Origin: Pomphorhynchus laevis
Lineage: Eukaryota > Acanthocephala > Palaeacanthocephala > Echinorhynchida > Pomphorhynchidae
DNA length: 64,000 nt
Assembly: GCA_012934845.2 (NCBI GenBank)
Contig: WNNJ02002726.1
Location: 1 to 64,000, forward strand
Reading direction: 5' to 3'
Positions within the stretch are counted from its first letter, which is position 1; each line of letters starts with the position of its first letter. The notes under the pieces were generated by a model. The model saw nothing but the letters and a program-made list of their open reading frames with translations. It was not told the origin of the DNA and did no database searches. Shown piece by piece: positions 47,401 through 62,508 of this stretch. Both the position numbers and the translations under genes were made by a program.

Positions 47401-50400
47401 TCTAAGATAAGTTTTGATATCCGCGTTTACCAGAAGGATTTACGTTTCTTCAACTTTGAAGTCATTAATCGAACGAAGTGACCCATTTTATAACGATATT
47501 TTCGTCTCTTAAGAAAATTTTCTTTAACGCTGGCGCCTAATAACGAAATCTTTTGTCCTTATATTAAATAATATAACGACAAAAAATTATATCCCTTTGT
47601 CATTATCAAACTAATCACTTTGTCAATATAAATATTTTTCCGTTTTATAAACTAAATCCTTTATCGTTCTTCAACCTCTCTCTATTGCTGAAATTTTTAA
47701 GGTCTACCAAGATTGATTGAAACATAAGCTTTAAGCAATTAAATTGGCTAATTCTATTTATCCAGCAGTACTGTCTCCCATTTTTGGAAAGGTGGTAATA
47801 TACTAAATAAAAAGATTTCTCTAAACGGTTATTATTTAAAATTCTGTCGTTACTCGTTTATTTGTCACAACAGAGATACCTCCTATGTTAAAAAATCCTG
47901 TCATGAAATATGTGAATATTGCACGACGACCTCTGCTCCGTTTTTCTAAACTAACTTTGGAAGCAGCTAGATAGTTTGTAAATAACTAATCATACAAGTT
48001 TAGCCAATTCAAAATGTAAATCAGCATTCGCATCGGCCGCATTGACTGGCCGATTATTCTTTTCCTCTTAAACTACGCAAATTGTTATTAAATCAATTAA
48101 TTGTTATTAATTAATTAACAAATTGTTATTAATTTATTAGTAGCATTTATTTGCATCACAATTTGCAGCCAACAAATTTAAAGTTTAATGCCCAATGATA
48201 CAATTTAAAGTTTAAAAGCCATGAACAGATTATTAAATAATTATATTTATGCTTTTCGATGTTTAAAATTACGTTTTTCGACGTTTTAAAGTTCAAAATT
48301 TAAAGTTTAAAAGCCCTGAAAAGATTATTAAATAATTATATTTACGTTTTTCGATGTTTAAACGCCCTAAACAATTTAAAGTTCAATATTCAAGTTAATT
48401 AAATTTATTAAAAGTAATAGCATAATAAAAGTTAAATATTAATTTATACTTTAATATTTAAAATACTATTTGCAATAACTTAATTTATAAATCAGACTGC
48501 TTGAACATTTACAAGAGAATTTCGAGAAGCATTCACTCTTTATCACATCAAACACATTAAAAACGTCCGACAATGTACTCAAACATTTTTATAAACATTT
48601 ATTTAATCACTATTGAACTATATTTAACTAAATTATTTGTAAATCTAAATTTGGAACTTCTAGTAAGCTTCTTTATACATTTTACAAGCCAAGTTCAGCA
48701 TGAACATATTAAAAATACATGTATTTATTTAAAATAAATACATGTATATATTAAAAGCATGTTTCCTATCAGTGTTGTTAATATAATTGAATTGATTAGC
48801 ATTTAAAATTGTCACAATTTATATCTATAAATCAATTATGAGTAAGTTATACAATTGACGCAGTTTGCTCAAGTAATACGGAGTTAGGATTCTGGTAGCG
48901 GGCTTAGAAGTCTGTATGTACGTGTACTATATTTTCAGGGTGCTACGATAAATCTTATTGTTTCTCGCTCTCATCATCTGCTAATTTGTTATAATTCCCG
49001 ATCGATTGCTTGCAATCGATCGATTGTTTTTATCAAGTCTTTAGCAATTTAATGTAATTGTAAAGTTTTATTTTTCTTAGCTTATGTCTCAAAGTGAAAT
49101 CATTATGTGGGTAAAACAATGCTATGGAAGTGACTTCTATGGTGATCTCAATGATGATACGGATGGCAACAATGCTGAATGCGATCAAGCTTTAGACGAT
49201 TCATTAACTAAAAATGTATCATACAAAATATCATAAAATGTATCATTAATTATCGAGTATTTGTATGATAAGGATTTCTTGTGCTCGTATAAGGAAGTTG
49301 ATTCAGTAAAGCTCATGAGACACAAATTCTCGCCGCTTAAAAAAAGTTATTCAATCAATGATAATTTACTTAAATTTACAGAAAATGAAGATCCCTCTCA
49401 TGAAAATGACACCGACCTTAGTAATTCAGAGAATGGTAGCATTGAATACGATATCGCTGAGGACGTTACAGATATAGATAAGTTGATTATGCCACCAAAG
49501 GGTATGAAATCACATTTGCCTATAACGATATTGAAATTAATTTTATTGTTCCTTAATTAAACACTGATAATATTTCTATAAACATTTAATTCAAACAGAA
49601 CATTTTTGTTAAAAACAATATTTCGGTTTCCAAGCGAAACCATTTTCAAGGTAATTGTAATTAACTTGAACATTATAACTTTTCTTACAAGAAAAGACGA
49701 CATATATTTATTCCAACATAATATATAATTTATATTTTAAAAGAGTTAAAATTTAAATTTAAAATAAAAGTAAAGTTTTATGAATTGACTAATAAATAGC
49801 AGACGATGTATCAGAATATGGATTAGAGTTCATCATGATGATTTGCTAATGACGTATTTTCTCTGGTGAAATTTGATTATCTAGTGTATACGATAGATAA
49901 GTGTTTAAGTTAATTACAATTACCTTGAAAATGGTTTCGCTTAGAAACCGAAATATTGGTTTTAACAACAATGTTCTGTCAACAGATGCTTTTTCTTCTT
50001 TTGACAATGATGTGGACCGACATCGTCGACTCTCTTTCAAATTTAATTCCAAAATTACATTCAGCTGAGAAATTTGAATGTTACGATTTATTTTTGATAT
50101 TTACCTTTAGTAAATATTACATAGTAAATTCTAATATTTCTTTTAGTTAAAAGATTTAACTTCATTTTTATGAAGTTGAGAAAGAGAAATTAAATTTATA
50201 AAATTAATAAATTTATAAAGCAAAGTTAGTTCTTTTATTATTAAATAATTATCGAAGTTATAAATGTCAAAGTTATAAAAACAAAGTTAGTTTTTTATTA
50301 TTAATAAAAAAATTATTTAATCGAGATCACTTAACTTGTGCTCCAATGCGACTTGAGCTGCATGCGACTTTATTGACCGAATTTTTAACAACAAAACGAA

Positions 50401-53400
50401 CATAAAAATTACTATTCCAACATCGTTATATGGGAACATAAATTTTAATTTAATAAAATAATTTAATTTAAAATATTTATAATCTAAAAAGATTATGAAC
50501 ATTAAACGATTTACGAGGTTTATCATTTATCGTTTATATGATGTTTATCGTATAAATATTATAAAATTAATTAATTATTATTAATTTACTATAAATTATT
50601 GCTAATCAGAAAAATTGAACTTTGTAATGTTCAATTGAAATTATTTAGTAATTTCAGGATTCTTTTGTGTATAGATTATATTTTGTGTATGAATGGTGTC
50701 TTCTAGTGAATAAAAATGAGTGTATTAGTGATAAACGCGGAAGAATTTAATAAAAATAAAAATCAAATAAATATCCAGAAGGATTAGGTATCCTCCTGGA
50801 TATAATTCTATGAAAACATTATAATTATGGAATATATAATTATATTAATTAATATTAATATAATTTTTAATATTGAAATATTTTAATACTAACGAAATCT
50901 AAAAATAAATTTGTTTTTTTTTATTTTGTTCCAAAATTCCAAATAAAAAAATTAAAATCAGTTATTTTTAAAATCATTTGGAAATTATTATCTACAAAAT
51001 CGTCCAATCTGAGCAATTATGGAACAATACAATTGTTCTACGATTGGGAACTAATAGTATAATTAAAGGTCGTGAAGATGATTCAAGTATTAAGTATCAA
51101 ATCTAATAAATAATTTAAATATTATGAATAATTATTTATACTTAGTTGATAATTCATCAATCTATTTTTATCTTATTACAAATATTAGTGTGATAATTAA
51201 CTAAATTTTAAATAGATCTTATAATTTTTCTTTCTAATAATTTTGAAATCTTTTATTTAATATTTATATAATTAATTACATAATTAATTAGATCATTTTA
51301 TCTAATTAATTATGTAATTAATTAGATTAGCTTATCTGATATTTATATTATTAGCTAGATTATTATTTAAATAATTTATTTAATATTTGATCAATTTTAT
51401 CTTATTAATTTTATCTAATTAATTATGTGATTATTTATGTATATAAATAAAATCTTTATTTATCACCCAAATTTATTCATTACTATTACACCTAAATTCT
51501 TTTCAAAATCTTGCTGTTGAAGGTTTCGTTCTACAATGTTCTCATCAAGCTCCCTGTTTTGATTATGAATGTGCGCTGTAAACTTTTATTGCGTTGTTGT
51601 CATGGTCTACCTACCTAACACGTAGAATAAATGTTTCTTTGGTAGAGAGATATCTCAACTATCTTTGGAAGATGCACGTGAACAATATTGTAAGCTCTTG
51701 AAACACAAATCACTTGCTTAATTACGGCTAGAATTGAATATGTTTATTCTTCACACAATTTAAGGTCGTCTATAAAAAACTTACTATCTGACCGACATGA
51801 TTGACATCAACACTATCTCTTTGAATTGATGCAGAACACCTTCATGATGAGCTTACTGCAAACAGTTCCTCTCTTGCTTATAATGATGATGACTTATCTT
51901 TTGTCTTGAATTATCATTTGCCTGAATTTTCCTACTTTACGTTTTACATCCTCAACTAATATTAATTTCAATAACGCGGTTACAAACTCAACATCTATCG
52001 TAGATGGAATTCTAACTACTCCATTGAAAGTTTGCAGCACATACTTCCATTTTATTTGTGTAATTTTTTTAATTCGTCAATTCGGCATTCGAAGTATCCT
52101 GATTCTTGTAAACTAGCCATTATACGCCACTTTTAAAGAGCATCTCTTGATCCACTGATAAGCTTCGCATTTGTCTTGTTATAACGCTTGATTCATTTTC
52201 AACCGTTGATGTCGTTGACCATCAAATTCTTGTATGTATTCACTTCCGAAACCATTAAATGTTATCAAATGGTTCCACTCGTATCTAGCTCATAGATCCT
52301 TTAAGGTTGAGTTTAATTTAACTTTTTCACCTCCTTATCCAATCACTCATGGCGTATCTCTAGGTTCTGCTCTTTGCCATATACTATTTATACATTTTCT
52401 TAGTGACCTAAGATATATAGCTCTCTACATGGTTTTGATTTAATTCGAAATGCAGACCACATTGAATGTGTCCGGACTGTGATCCTTCGTCCGTTAATAA
52501 CCTTGCAAACACTGCTTATGTCTACTTGTATCATCTCTATATGCATTTGGCGTTATTACGTTTGGACGTTTGGTAATAAATACGAAAAAATCTAACCTTA
52601 TGTAGTTAGCACATCATTCTTAATATATGGTCTAACATTTCAATCAAAATTTCTGATTTTATTCTACCGGTAATCACTTTTATGCCAATTCTTTAAGTTT
52701 CATTTAATTTCCACTTGTTCTTTCTTCCATTCGTCAGACAAAGTTCAATGCTCTTTTCGTATGCTGAGGGATATTAGACAAATAAGTCATCCTCTCAATA
52801 CTCTTACTACATTGAAATTATAAATAGTTGATAGTGATCAATTTTTGATTAAGAATTATTGGAGAAGGATCAAAAAAGGGAATTTTTTATTTGATATTTC
52901 ACTTATTTATGTTAGAATCTTCAGATTCTAATAGAATTAAGATTGACTTAGAAATTCAGAAATTAACTAATTTCTGAATTACTTCAGAAACATATTAACA
53001 AAATATCAAATAAAAAGTTTCCCATTTTTCATCCAGCTCCAATAATTCTACATTGAAATTAGTTAACTTTATGCTGTCTTTTAAACTTGATTATTCTATT
53101 AGCCCTCTTATCAATTATCCGAAATAGTCGCTCAAATTACTACTAAACATATTAAATACGACCGTTAGAGTCATCCGAGATTCGAGCTGTCGCTCTCCGT
53201 ACTTGGCTTGCGCTCTTGACTGCTGGGCTATGAATCCAGGATTACCAATTTCGTCTACGGAAATCTAATCACATACCATTTTTTAGTAATTCGCTTTCTT
53301 GGCTTGACATCATTGATCGCATAAGGTTTAAACTAATACGTTTTGTGTGATATATTATACATACAAACTTCTCTTCACGATTCATACTATGTTGAGCTGA

Positions 53401-56400
53401 GAACATAAATGAGCATCACGTGTGCACGTTTTCTAGAAGTCTACAAGACAAATTCTCTGTATGCCAATTAATTTCATGGACAAATAACTCTGATGACCAT
53501 AATAAGGTCATTTTAAAGTAAACATCGCATATGTTGATGAAACTTCTATTATATTTTATTTTTTATACTATTATCACATGAAAAGATAGAACTTAGATTT
53601 CGCTACGTAGTAAATCCACTACAACATTATATGTGCAACGACATATTTCGCTTACCGCTGATCGTTTTTCTCGATTGTAGGTCCCTTAAAGAATACTCTT
53701 TCCTCGTGCGTTAGTGCATCATAGTCATATGTACAATTTAAAAATGTGTTTACTTGTATTTTACAGAATTTAAATATTTAAATCAGATCAGATAGACCAA
53801 TAATACGCCCTAGTTGAATCGTCAGAATTGCCTCGCTGAATAAAATTGATAAAGATGTCGGCCAACTTATGTCAGGTCAATTAGACTACAGCTACAATAT
53901 GCTACGCTTGTCGCTTCTCGCAGCATGCATCCAACATTCCCCTGTATCCAAATACCAATTTCGTCAGAATCCACCAGAATTACGACGCTTCCAAAAATTG
54001 TTGATTGCGTAGCAAAGAACAAATCAAAAACTTTGACGTTAAAAATTGAGTATTTTAATTGAGTATTTTTATTTTTATTTTATTTCAGCTTTCGATGGAT
54101 ATATTGCAAACTCATGGATTTTTGAAACTCATGTCTACTCGCATTAGCACGTACATGTATGTATATCTAAAGCTGAATGTTGTCCATAAAAGCTAAATGC
54201 AAAAGCACCCTCACTTAGCTATATCATACCTTTACCAAAATGGTATGCTTATTTCAACTATATACTCCATAAAACATACTCAAAAACGGAAGAATTCAAT
54301 TTAAATTATGTAGGTTAACCAAATCTTATTGGCAGCTTTGATCCTCTAAAATCACCATTCTTACCGTGTGAAATATATTTTTCCATAACTCAGATGGCCA
54401 ACAACAAAGCCGCCAACCCAGATCTCTTTTGTGCAAAACATAATAGCTTCAATTCCAGTACTTGTAAACTACTGGACATATTCAATTCAATCATCGCGGG
54501 GTATCCATTGCCTCCATCATGGAGAGAAGGAATAATCATGTATGATTATCAGGTCATGTATAAGTGAAAATTAAATCTTAACTCAACTGATTATTATATA
54601 AATATTGCACTTTTAAATCATGCATATAAATTTAACCCATGTCATGACCAATAGCCTATCTCTACATCGAGATGTCCTTCTCCCTCTTAAACAATATGGC
54701 TTCCGTCGTTACAGCTTTATTATCGATACCATCAAACTTGTTTGAGAAAGAGTGATAAAACACTTCATCCAGAACTCGTCAATTTACGCAATATTTATTG
54801 ATTTTGCTAATGCCCTTGACTCCTTAAACCGTAATTTCTTAATTGATAAACAAATAAATAATCCGTGTCCTTTTGTCACTTGATTCAAATTATTCTAACA
54901 CCCAACACCCCTCGTATTTGTGAAGGTTTAAATTTTTATGAACCGATCGTTAGTCCGTAATTGTTCCCCTTTTATCTCATGGACTTACCTTCTTACTTAA
55001 GTATCCATTCTTTTAAAATCACATCGATCTTATATGCAGATGATCTTATCATACTTTCGAATGACATGCACGTTTCCCAACAGGCTTTAACATTTCTATC
55101 TTAGTATTATTATTTCAACGATGGATATATTCCCGTTTTTATTAAAAATTTATTTATTTATTTTATTTTTTTATGTATACATTTTCCTATATGCTTATAG
55201 TCTTAATTATTGATTGCCTAAACATTTTGCCGTTTGCGCTACTTTTAAGTGCAAATTTGTGATCTGCACACTAATAAAATGTATGTCGAAGTGTATCAGT
55301 GTACACTCGGATGTAAAAGTTTACAAAATAACTTTAATTTAAAATCAATTTTATAAAAGCAATGCTATTGAAATATTAATTTCTATTTTAAGAAATACTT
55401 TTACATAAATTTCAAAGTAATTCTTAAACTTGGGTGCTATTTATGTATTTATTTTCGTGTATACTAGTATGCCTCTATTCGTTTCCCACTTTAATCGATA
55501 TGTGGACAATAATTTCCTATTTTATTATTTTTATCTATGTTTTAACGCACTGGACAATAAAATTATGAATAGAATGAGACAGAAAGTGAACTTTTTAAAG
55601 TGTACATAATAATGTGTACATAATTACGGTCTTTAAAGTGTACATAATTACGGTCTTTATAACCGTAAATTAAAAATGTTTAAGTGATATAAGCTATCGG
55701 TCATTTGAGGGAGCAATTTTATTTAGAACCATGTTGTTGCTTATGATATAATACGGATTAAGTCATCAGTCATTGCTCCTTATGACATAAGCATTTCATA
55801 AGCATTTTTAGTTAGAAAATTGGCAATTGCCCAGATACACAAAACGTTATTTTATCTTGCTTTTTTAAATCATTATGCGGATTGGACTGTAAATATATAT
55901 GTGATGATATTACCTTTTTGTTTTCTTTCACTTTTGACATAGCCAAAATGCGGTATGGTTACTAAATACTCTTCGTTGATGTATAATATAAATTACTTTT
56001 ATTTAATATTAAATCATTATTATGTAATTAAATTAAATAATATATTACATAATTTGTATATTAATTACTAATTACTAATACAATAGTTATTGTATACAAT
56101 TTTTAGATAAATTGTTGAGAATTGCATTTGTGCCGAACTTTGTTTCATTTTGGTGAAATAAAATTATAGACACAAGAATTTTTATTTTAGTTTTACAATT
56201 ACTTTACAAGCTTTCGACGGTTTTTCCTTTTCAATACTGGATTGGAATCTTTGCATATTACAGCGCTCAAGACAATTATGACAGGCAACAAATCTAACTT
56301 GGAGTCGAAATTACCATGCTTAGCACTTAAAGATTGTATAACATGAATGCATCGGTTTTCGATGGAATTGCGCTGCTTTCTTCCGTAGATGAATTGCACT

Positions 56401-59400
56401 CTGCTTTCTTCCATGTCTATACGTATTTAAGTTGTACATAAAGGTTTGTAATTCTAACAGTCCAGTATATGGTTGAAAAGGATAAACAGTCGAAAGCTTG
56501 CAAATAAATAAATTGTAAAATTAAAATAAATACCCACGTATTTAATCTTATTTCACCAAAATGAAACAAATTTTTAGCTATTTTGATATTTATATCAAAA
56601 TATCTAAAATGTATCAAAGCAGACAAAACACCAAATATTGACTTTTTGAAATCCACTGCTTTCATTTGAATAAATTATAAATACATTCAAAAATGAAATT
56701 AAATTTAAAGGGTTCTAATCATATCAAAGTATACTTGAATATATACAAATTATTTTAAATCAGCAAATATGTAAATACGTATATGCGAAATCAGTATTAA
56801 ATGCAAAATATTTTTACGCTCGTGCTGAGTATCCGCTCCCTTCAAAGTTAAGGATTTTATCAGAATTTCGGTTGTTTTGCAAATTTCTAAATTCATGTAT
56901 CTTCTTTCTCTACCTACGTATCATAGATATTTGTATTGAAATAATATACAAAATAATGTATAAAAAAATATTAGTTTATAATAATTTAAGAAATAACTTT
57001 TAATTTTTGAAAATTTTAATTTTTATAATCAAAATATTAAAATATTTTCAACTATAAAATCCAAAAATAAGAAATTTGAAATAGGAAAATATTTACTCTA
57101 CCATATTTTGTGTTCGGTTTTTGTTAAAATTAGGATTTCTTTTTAAGCTAAAAAACGGTTTCAGAGTTAGAATTTCAGTGGTTTTTATCATTTGAACTTT
57201 TTAAAAGTTCCAATGATAGAATTACTCATAAAATATTCAGTATTACAATTTTGCTTAAAAAGTTACATATTCGATAAAATATAAGTAACGGTAAACAATC
57301 AAGATTCTTCCGGAGTAAAAACGGTTTCAAAGTTAGAATTTAATTATTTTTATGCTAATCTAAGATTAAATCATTTATTGTCTTTATAGATTCAGCTCAA
57401 GTTACGTGTGGTTGCGAGAGTCATCTATCTCAACAGTTACTTCATCAGACATATGATCTGAGTTTAGACTATCTATTTGAATGCGTATTTACAAATACAA
57501 CCTTTTCTGCTGATTACTATGCCAGTCGTAAAATTCACAGTAATTAATTTACTAATTTTATATTTATACTTTTCTATCTTATCAAAGTTGAGGAAGAATC
57601 ACCATGGACAGCTATTTCCAACACTGAAAACATGTTTACTCGATCTCTTACCTATTCAGTTATATCAGATTTAAAAATACTCGGTTCGTGCGTAATCAAA
57701 TCAACAGAAACCCAGGTTGTTCTATGTAATAAATTCCTTTCTAAAGAGATCATTTCAGATACTTAAAAGATCTCCCGATGTGATAACAGTTAATACTGAA
57801 GTGAACAACACTAATGTCCCTTACGCGGATAAGTTTTACATTTTAACCCGCTTTTGTTTAACTGCTGAAGGAGAATCAAAAACCACTCTTCGAATAACCT
57901 CTAGCATTGAATATCGGAAGAATGTTTGGGCCCTCACAAAATGTTTGTGTCTATTTATGATAAGTTTTCTTTTTAAAGTTTGCCGTTCTAGCCTTAATAC
58001 ACAAGAACTCAATGCAAGCTATGCAAGAAGCCTTCAATGATTTGGGTATATTTCATAACAGCTATCTTACTATTTAGATTTTTGCAAGTGAAAAGCTTTG
58101 TAGCGACTAATTTAATTTAAGTATTCAAATATATACAAATATTTAATTAGTATCTAATTTAAGTATTTTCGATCTAAGATTCCGACAATAGCTGATTTGG
58201 GGTTACAGTTCTATGCAATAAAACTTTGCCGATTCAATTAATTATTTGTAATGAATGTATTTTTATTTGTATAAATGTAATGTAAGTAGGTAGGATTCAT
58301 ATGTAATACACTAATCGCATTAAAATGTTGCGGTTTTCTGTGATGAAGGTTTTAAAAAATATTTCTTTTAATAATGTTTCGACTTTCACGTTTGTCAAAT
58401 TGCTTAATTCAATTAAAGTAGCTACTGACACAGTCAACATATTTTTAAAAGGATTCAAGTTTTCTTGATATCCATGACCTGCTCTGGAGGTCTACTGCGT
58501 AGTATCGTCCGCGAAGGATGGTGTTAGTGATTAGATCGTGCCGCAACTGATTCGTGACGATATTCGTACACTAGTTTACAGGCATATGTTTAGGATTAAA
58601 GAATAGAGCAGTACAACATCCTTATATTTCACAGATTGATGACCTGCTCTACAGATCTACTGCGTAGTATCGTCCGCGAAGGATGATATTAGTGATTAGA
58701 TCGTGTCGCAACTGATTCGTGACGATATTCGTACACTAGTTTACAGGCATATGTTTAAGATTGAAGTATAGAGCAGTACAACATCCTTACGTTTCACAGA
58801 TTTAATATATGCTCTGAAAATCTATTTCGAAAAATGTCAGACAAGTAAGGAGTCTATAAATTCGCAGGAGTTTGGTGCGATTTTCAACTACTAGCTAACT
58901 TTTATATAGACCATCCAAGTAATACATTATGTTGAAACATTAATGCTTAGTACCTGGTCTTTAATGATTCACTGAGTACTAATGACGTAGAGGGATGTTG
59001 TTGTTAGTTAGATCGTGTTGCAACTAGTTTCGGACGACATTCGTACACTAGTTGCAAACACGTTTAGGATTAAAGTATAGAGCAGAATAACATACTTGCA
59101 TTCTACTGATTAATGAACTGCGCCCTAATGATCTACTGAGTACTAACGTCGACGCAAGATTATGTTGTTGGTTAGATTTCGCGCAAGATTATGTTGTTGG
59201 ACAAAATTCTTAATCGTAGTGGAACGAACGGATCAAAGGAAAGATTGAAAGAACTGATAAGATTTTTTACTAAGAACTGATCTGTTCTTAATAGAAAAAA
59301 AGATCAAAGAAATGATTGTAAGAACTGGTAAGAACTTTCCACTAAGAACTTATCCGTTGTTAGTAGAAAGAACTGAACAAATAAATGATTGCAAGAACTG

Positions 59401-62400
59401 GTAAGAACTGTCTACTGAGAACTGATCCGTTGTTAGTAGAAAGAACTGAACAAATAAATAATTGTAAATATTTCATAATTGAGCGTTTAACTTTAAGCCT
59501 TTTTATAAGTGAAAATATTTTTTCACAAGCAATTAGAAATTATAAATAATCTAAATGATTATTTAATACAATTTTGAGTTCAGATAGACAGCTCCAATGT
59601 GAGTGTAAAAAGTATGACGGAACATATCTTGAAAATTGCCCGGAAGAAATAACTGTCGGAAGTGAAACTCGCAAACGATGTAATTTTAGTGCTTTTTAAA
59701 CTTGTCTATACTTATGCTATTTTATAGCATCGAGCATAATACCTTTCCATGGACTGCAGACTCTTCAGCAATCATCAGTTAAATCAATGCTGATTGTGTA
59801 TGCAAGCATTTTTGTTTTTGTATTTAACTAAAGTTTTTTACTTTTTAAACTGTATTTTTTAAACAATAGAAGGTGTTGTAGCTACACCATATTTCGAAGG
59901 GAATAAAATTTTAGATATTAGAATCATATTACGATGATATTTTAATATCGTAATTTAATTGAGAAATATATTTTATAATTCGTTCAATTGCTACAGATTT
60001 CCTATAACCTATTTGGTATTTAGAATTCTCATAGCTATTTTATTCGATGGATTTCTTTATTGGAAGCTCAGAAATCTTGAAAATAATAGCGTGCAGATGT
60101 CTGGTATTGGCGAATCCTTTTCCGGAATTAGCAAGTAATAATAATTGATTTTGGTTTTTCCGTTTTATAATACGCTAACTTTAATATTTAAATAATTGAT
60201 TATTTGAATTGATGTCTTTAATAATATCGGTATTAATTAATTAATAATTAATTAATATTAATTAATTAATATTAATTTTTTTAATATTTACCGGTAATAA
60301 TTAATTAATTAATTATTTGAATTGGTATCTTTATTAATACCGGTTTAATGTCAGTATTTTTGTCTAAACAAATGACGATAAAGTTTCGATTGTCAAATGA
60401 TATTTCAAACATGAATTTTGACCAAAAGTTACGTTTCTTTTATTCGATAATTCTGTAAGGATTATGTAGGATTAAGGAGTATTATTGACATAACATAATG
60501 ATTATTTAAATTATAATTAATTGATATCGATAAAATAAACGAATTAAAATGTACGAATGAATATAATGATTATTTAAATTATAATTAATTGATATCGATA
60601 AAATATACTAATTAAAATGTACGAATGAATATAATGATTATTTAAATTTTAATTAATTGATATCGATAAAATATACGAATTAAAATATAGTTAAGGACCA
60701 TTGAAAATCAGTATTAAAATTAATATTAATATTAATATGTAATTAATTATTAATCGTAATATGGAATGTAAATACAGTGATTATATCAAACATAAAACTC
60801 TTAAAATCTAGATCATACTGATGAAGCTCAATAAGCAGAAACCGGCCTAGGGATTTGATTGCTTAGGGACTGTGATGGTTTCCGATACCCAGTTATGTCC
60901 GGTTCCCTCGTCTATATATTAGTAACAACTATAATGCCGTATCGCTATTTTATTTAAGGTTGTCTTGTATTAATCATCCTTGTGATGAACTCCATCTAAA
61001 CTGTTGTAGAGGATCTCTGAACACTCTTAAAATCTGGACCCTACTGATGAAGCTCAATATGCAAACTGGTCTAGGGATTTGATTGTAGATGGACTGTGTG
61101 GTTTAAAATATCAATTTATTCCGTGTCTCCACTAATAATAGTCGTTATTAGTAACGACTATAATGCCGTATTGCTCTGCGATCTAAAGACAGGATTTAGT
61201 TATATTTCTTTGTTATTCAAGTCCACAGCAATCACGGTTGTGATTGCTGTGGACTTAAAAAGGTTCTTGTAATAAAGGACCTTGAGGAGACCGGTGAACA
61301 CAAATAAAGACTAACTGACGTTTTGCCTTTTCACTGTGCATCTTCAATATGAAAAATAAAAAAACAAAGAGAATAGCAACGAATAAATGTAAAATTCCTC
61401 CACTTATTACAAAAATATGATGTTCATTCAGATCATTTGTATGATTCGTTGCCAATCGTTATATCTCCCGCATTTCTGCTTTCTTTCTCTCTAAATAATT
61501 TGTGATTCTTGATTGTATCATTAAATATATGAACTTACTCTTCGCTACCGTATGTTTCACAGCGCAATCGGTGATCTTTTCCGTTATTAGATTTATTTGT
61601 CCATTATAAAATATCATACTAGATTAATAAGATGATTATATTTTATATAATCATCTTTATATTATATAATATAAAGATGTATTCATATTATATATATATA
61701 TCTATCTATATATTATATAATAATATTATATAATAATATTATTATATTTTATAATCATATAATAATATAGTTTAATATGACGCTTGTGTGTTAGTTTTCT
61801 TATATTTTGTTCGATCATATTTCTTAGTATATCATCTCAATTCCAGCGATGTGGTTAATGCGGATATGCATACATCTTTATCATTTAAGCCATTTCTATG
61901 GCATCAAAGAGCCTCGATTATTGACCGCTTTATAGTTGAGTGTGAGCTTCCTGCATGTAGCTAAACGTAGCTAAATCTCAATTTTAATATATATTTTTTG
62001 TCTTGTTGCTAATTAATTTTGACATCTGTACACTGTGACATCTATTAAATCTACAGTTTACCCTAAAGTTTTTGTAAATTGATGGTGTCCTACTTTGGTA
62101 GTTCTTATTAAATTGATTCGAGTCATCTGTTCATACAATAAAGATGTCGTTTATGTATTGGTAATATAAGAGAGCATTTATATTAGCTCGCGAGATCCAC
62201 TCCATTTTGTATACACACATGTATAGTATTACATAAACATGGTCGCAGGGCGTTTTTGATGCTGTTCGACTATGACTCACTCTGCATTTTTCATCATTTT
62301 GATTACAGCTTGAACACCATTATTATAAGGAATAGAAGTGTACAAAGCTTTTACGTCAATCATGGCTAGAATTACCTCTTCTGATATATTTAAACTGCCA

Positions 62401-62424
62401 TGTAACTTTATGATAAGATCAGGG

Positions 62425-62508
<84 letters not shown>

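Noticed and set aside
53160-53290. Locally GC-richer stretch resembling coding sequence
   Set aside because: No frame stays open and no family motif appears.
58476-58802. Possible structured RNA genes in the 165-bp units
   Set aside because: No tRNA or snRNA consensus (no A/B boxes, no cloverleaf) could be found; tandem satellite is the simpler reading.
61255-61455. Antisense frame with a hydrophobic segment resembling a small membrane protein
   Set aside because: No homology recognised and no splice partners; lies in an intron of the GRAMD1-like gene, and T-rich AT sequence easily yields Phe/Leu/Ile runs.
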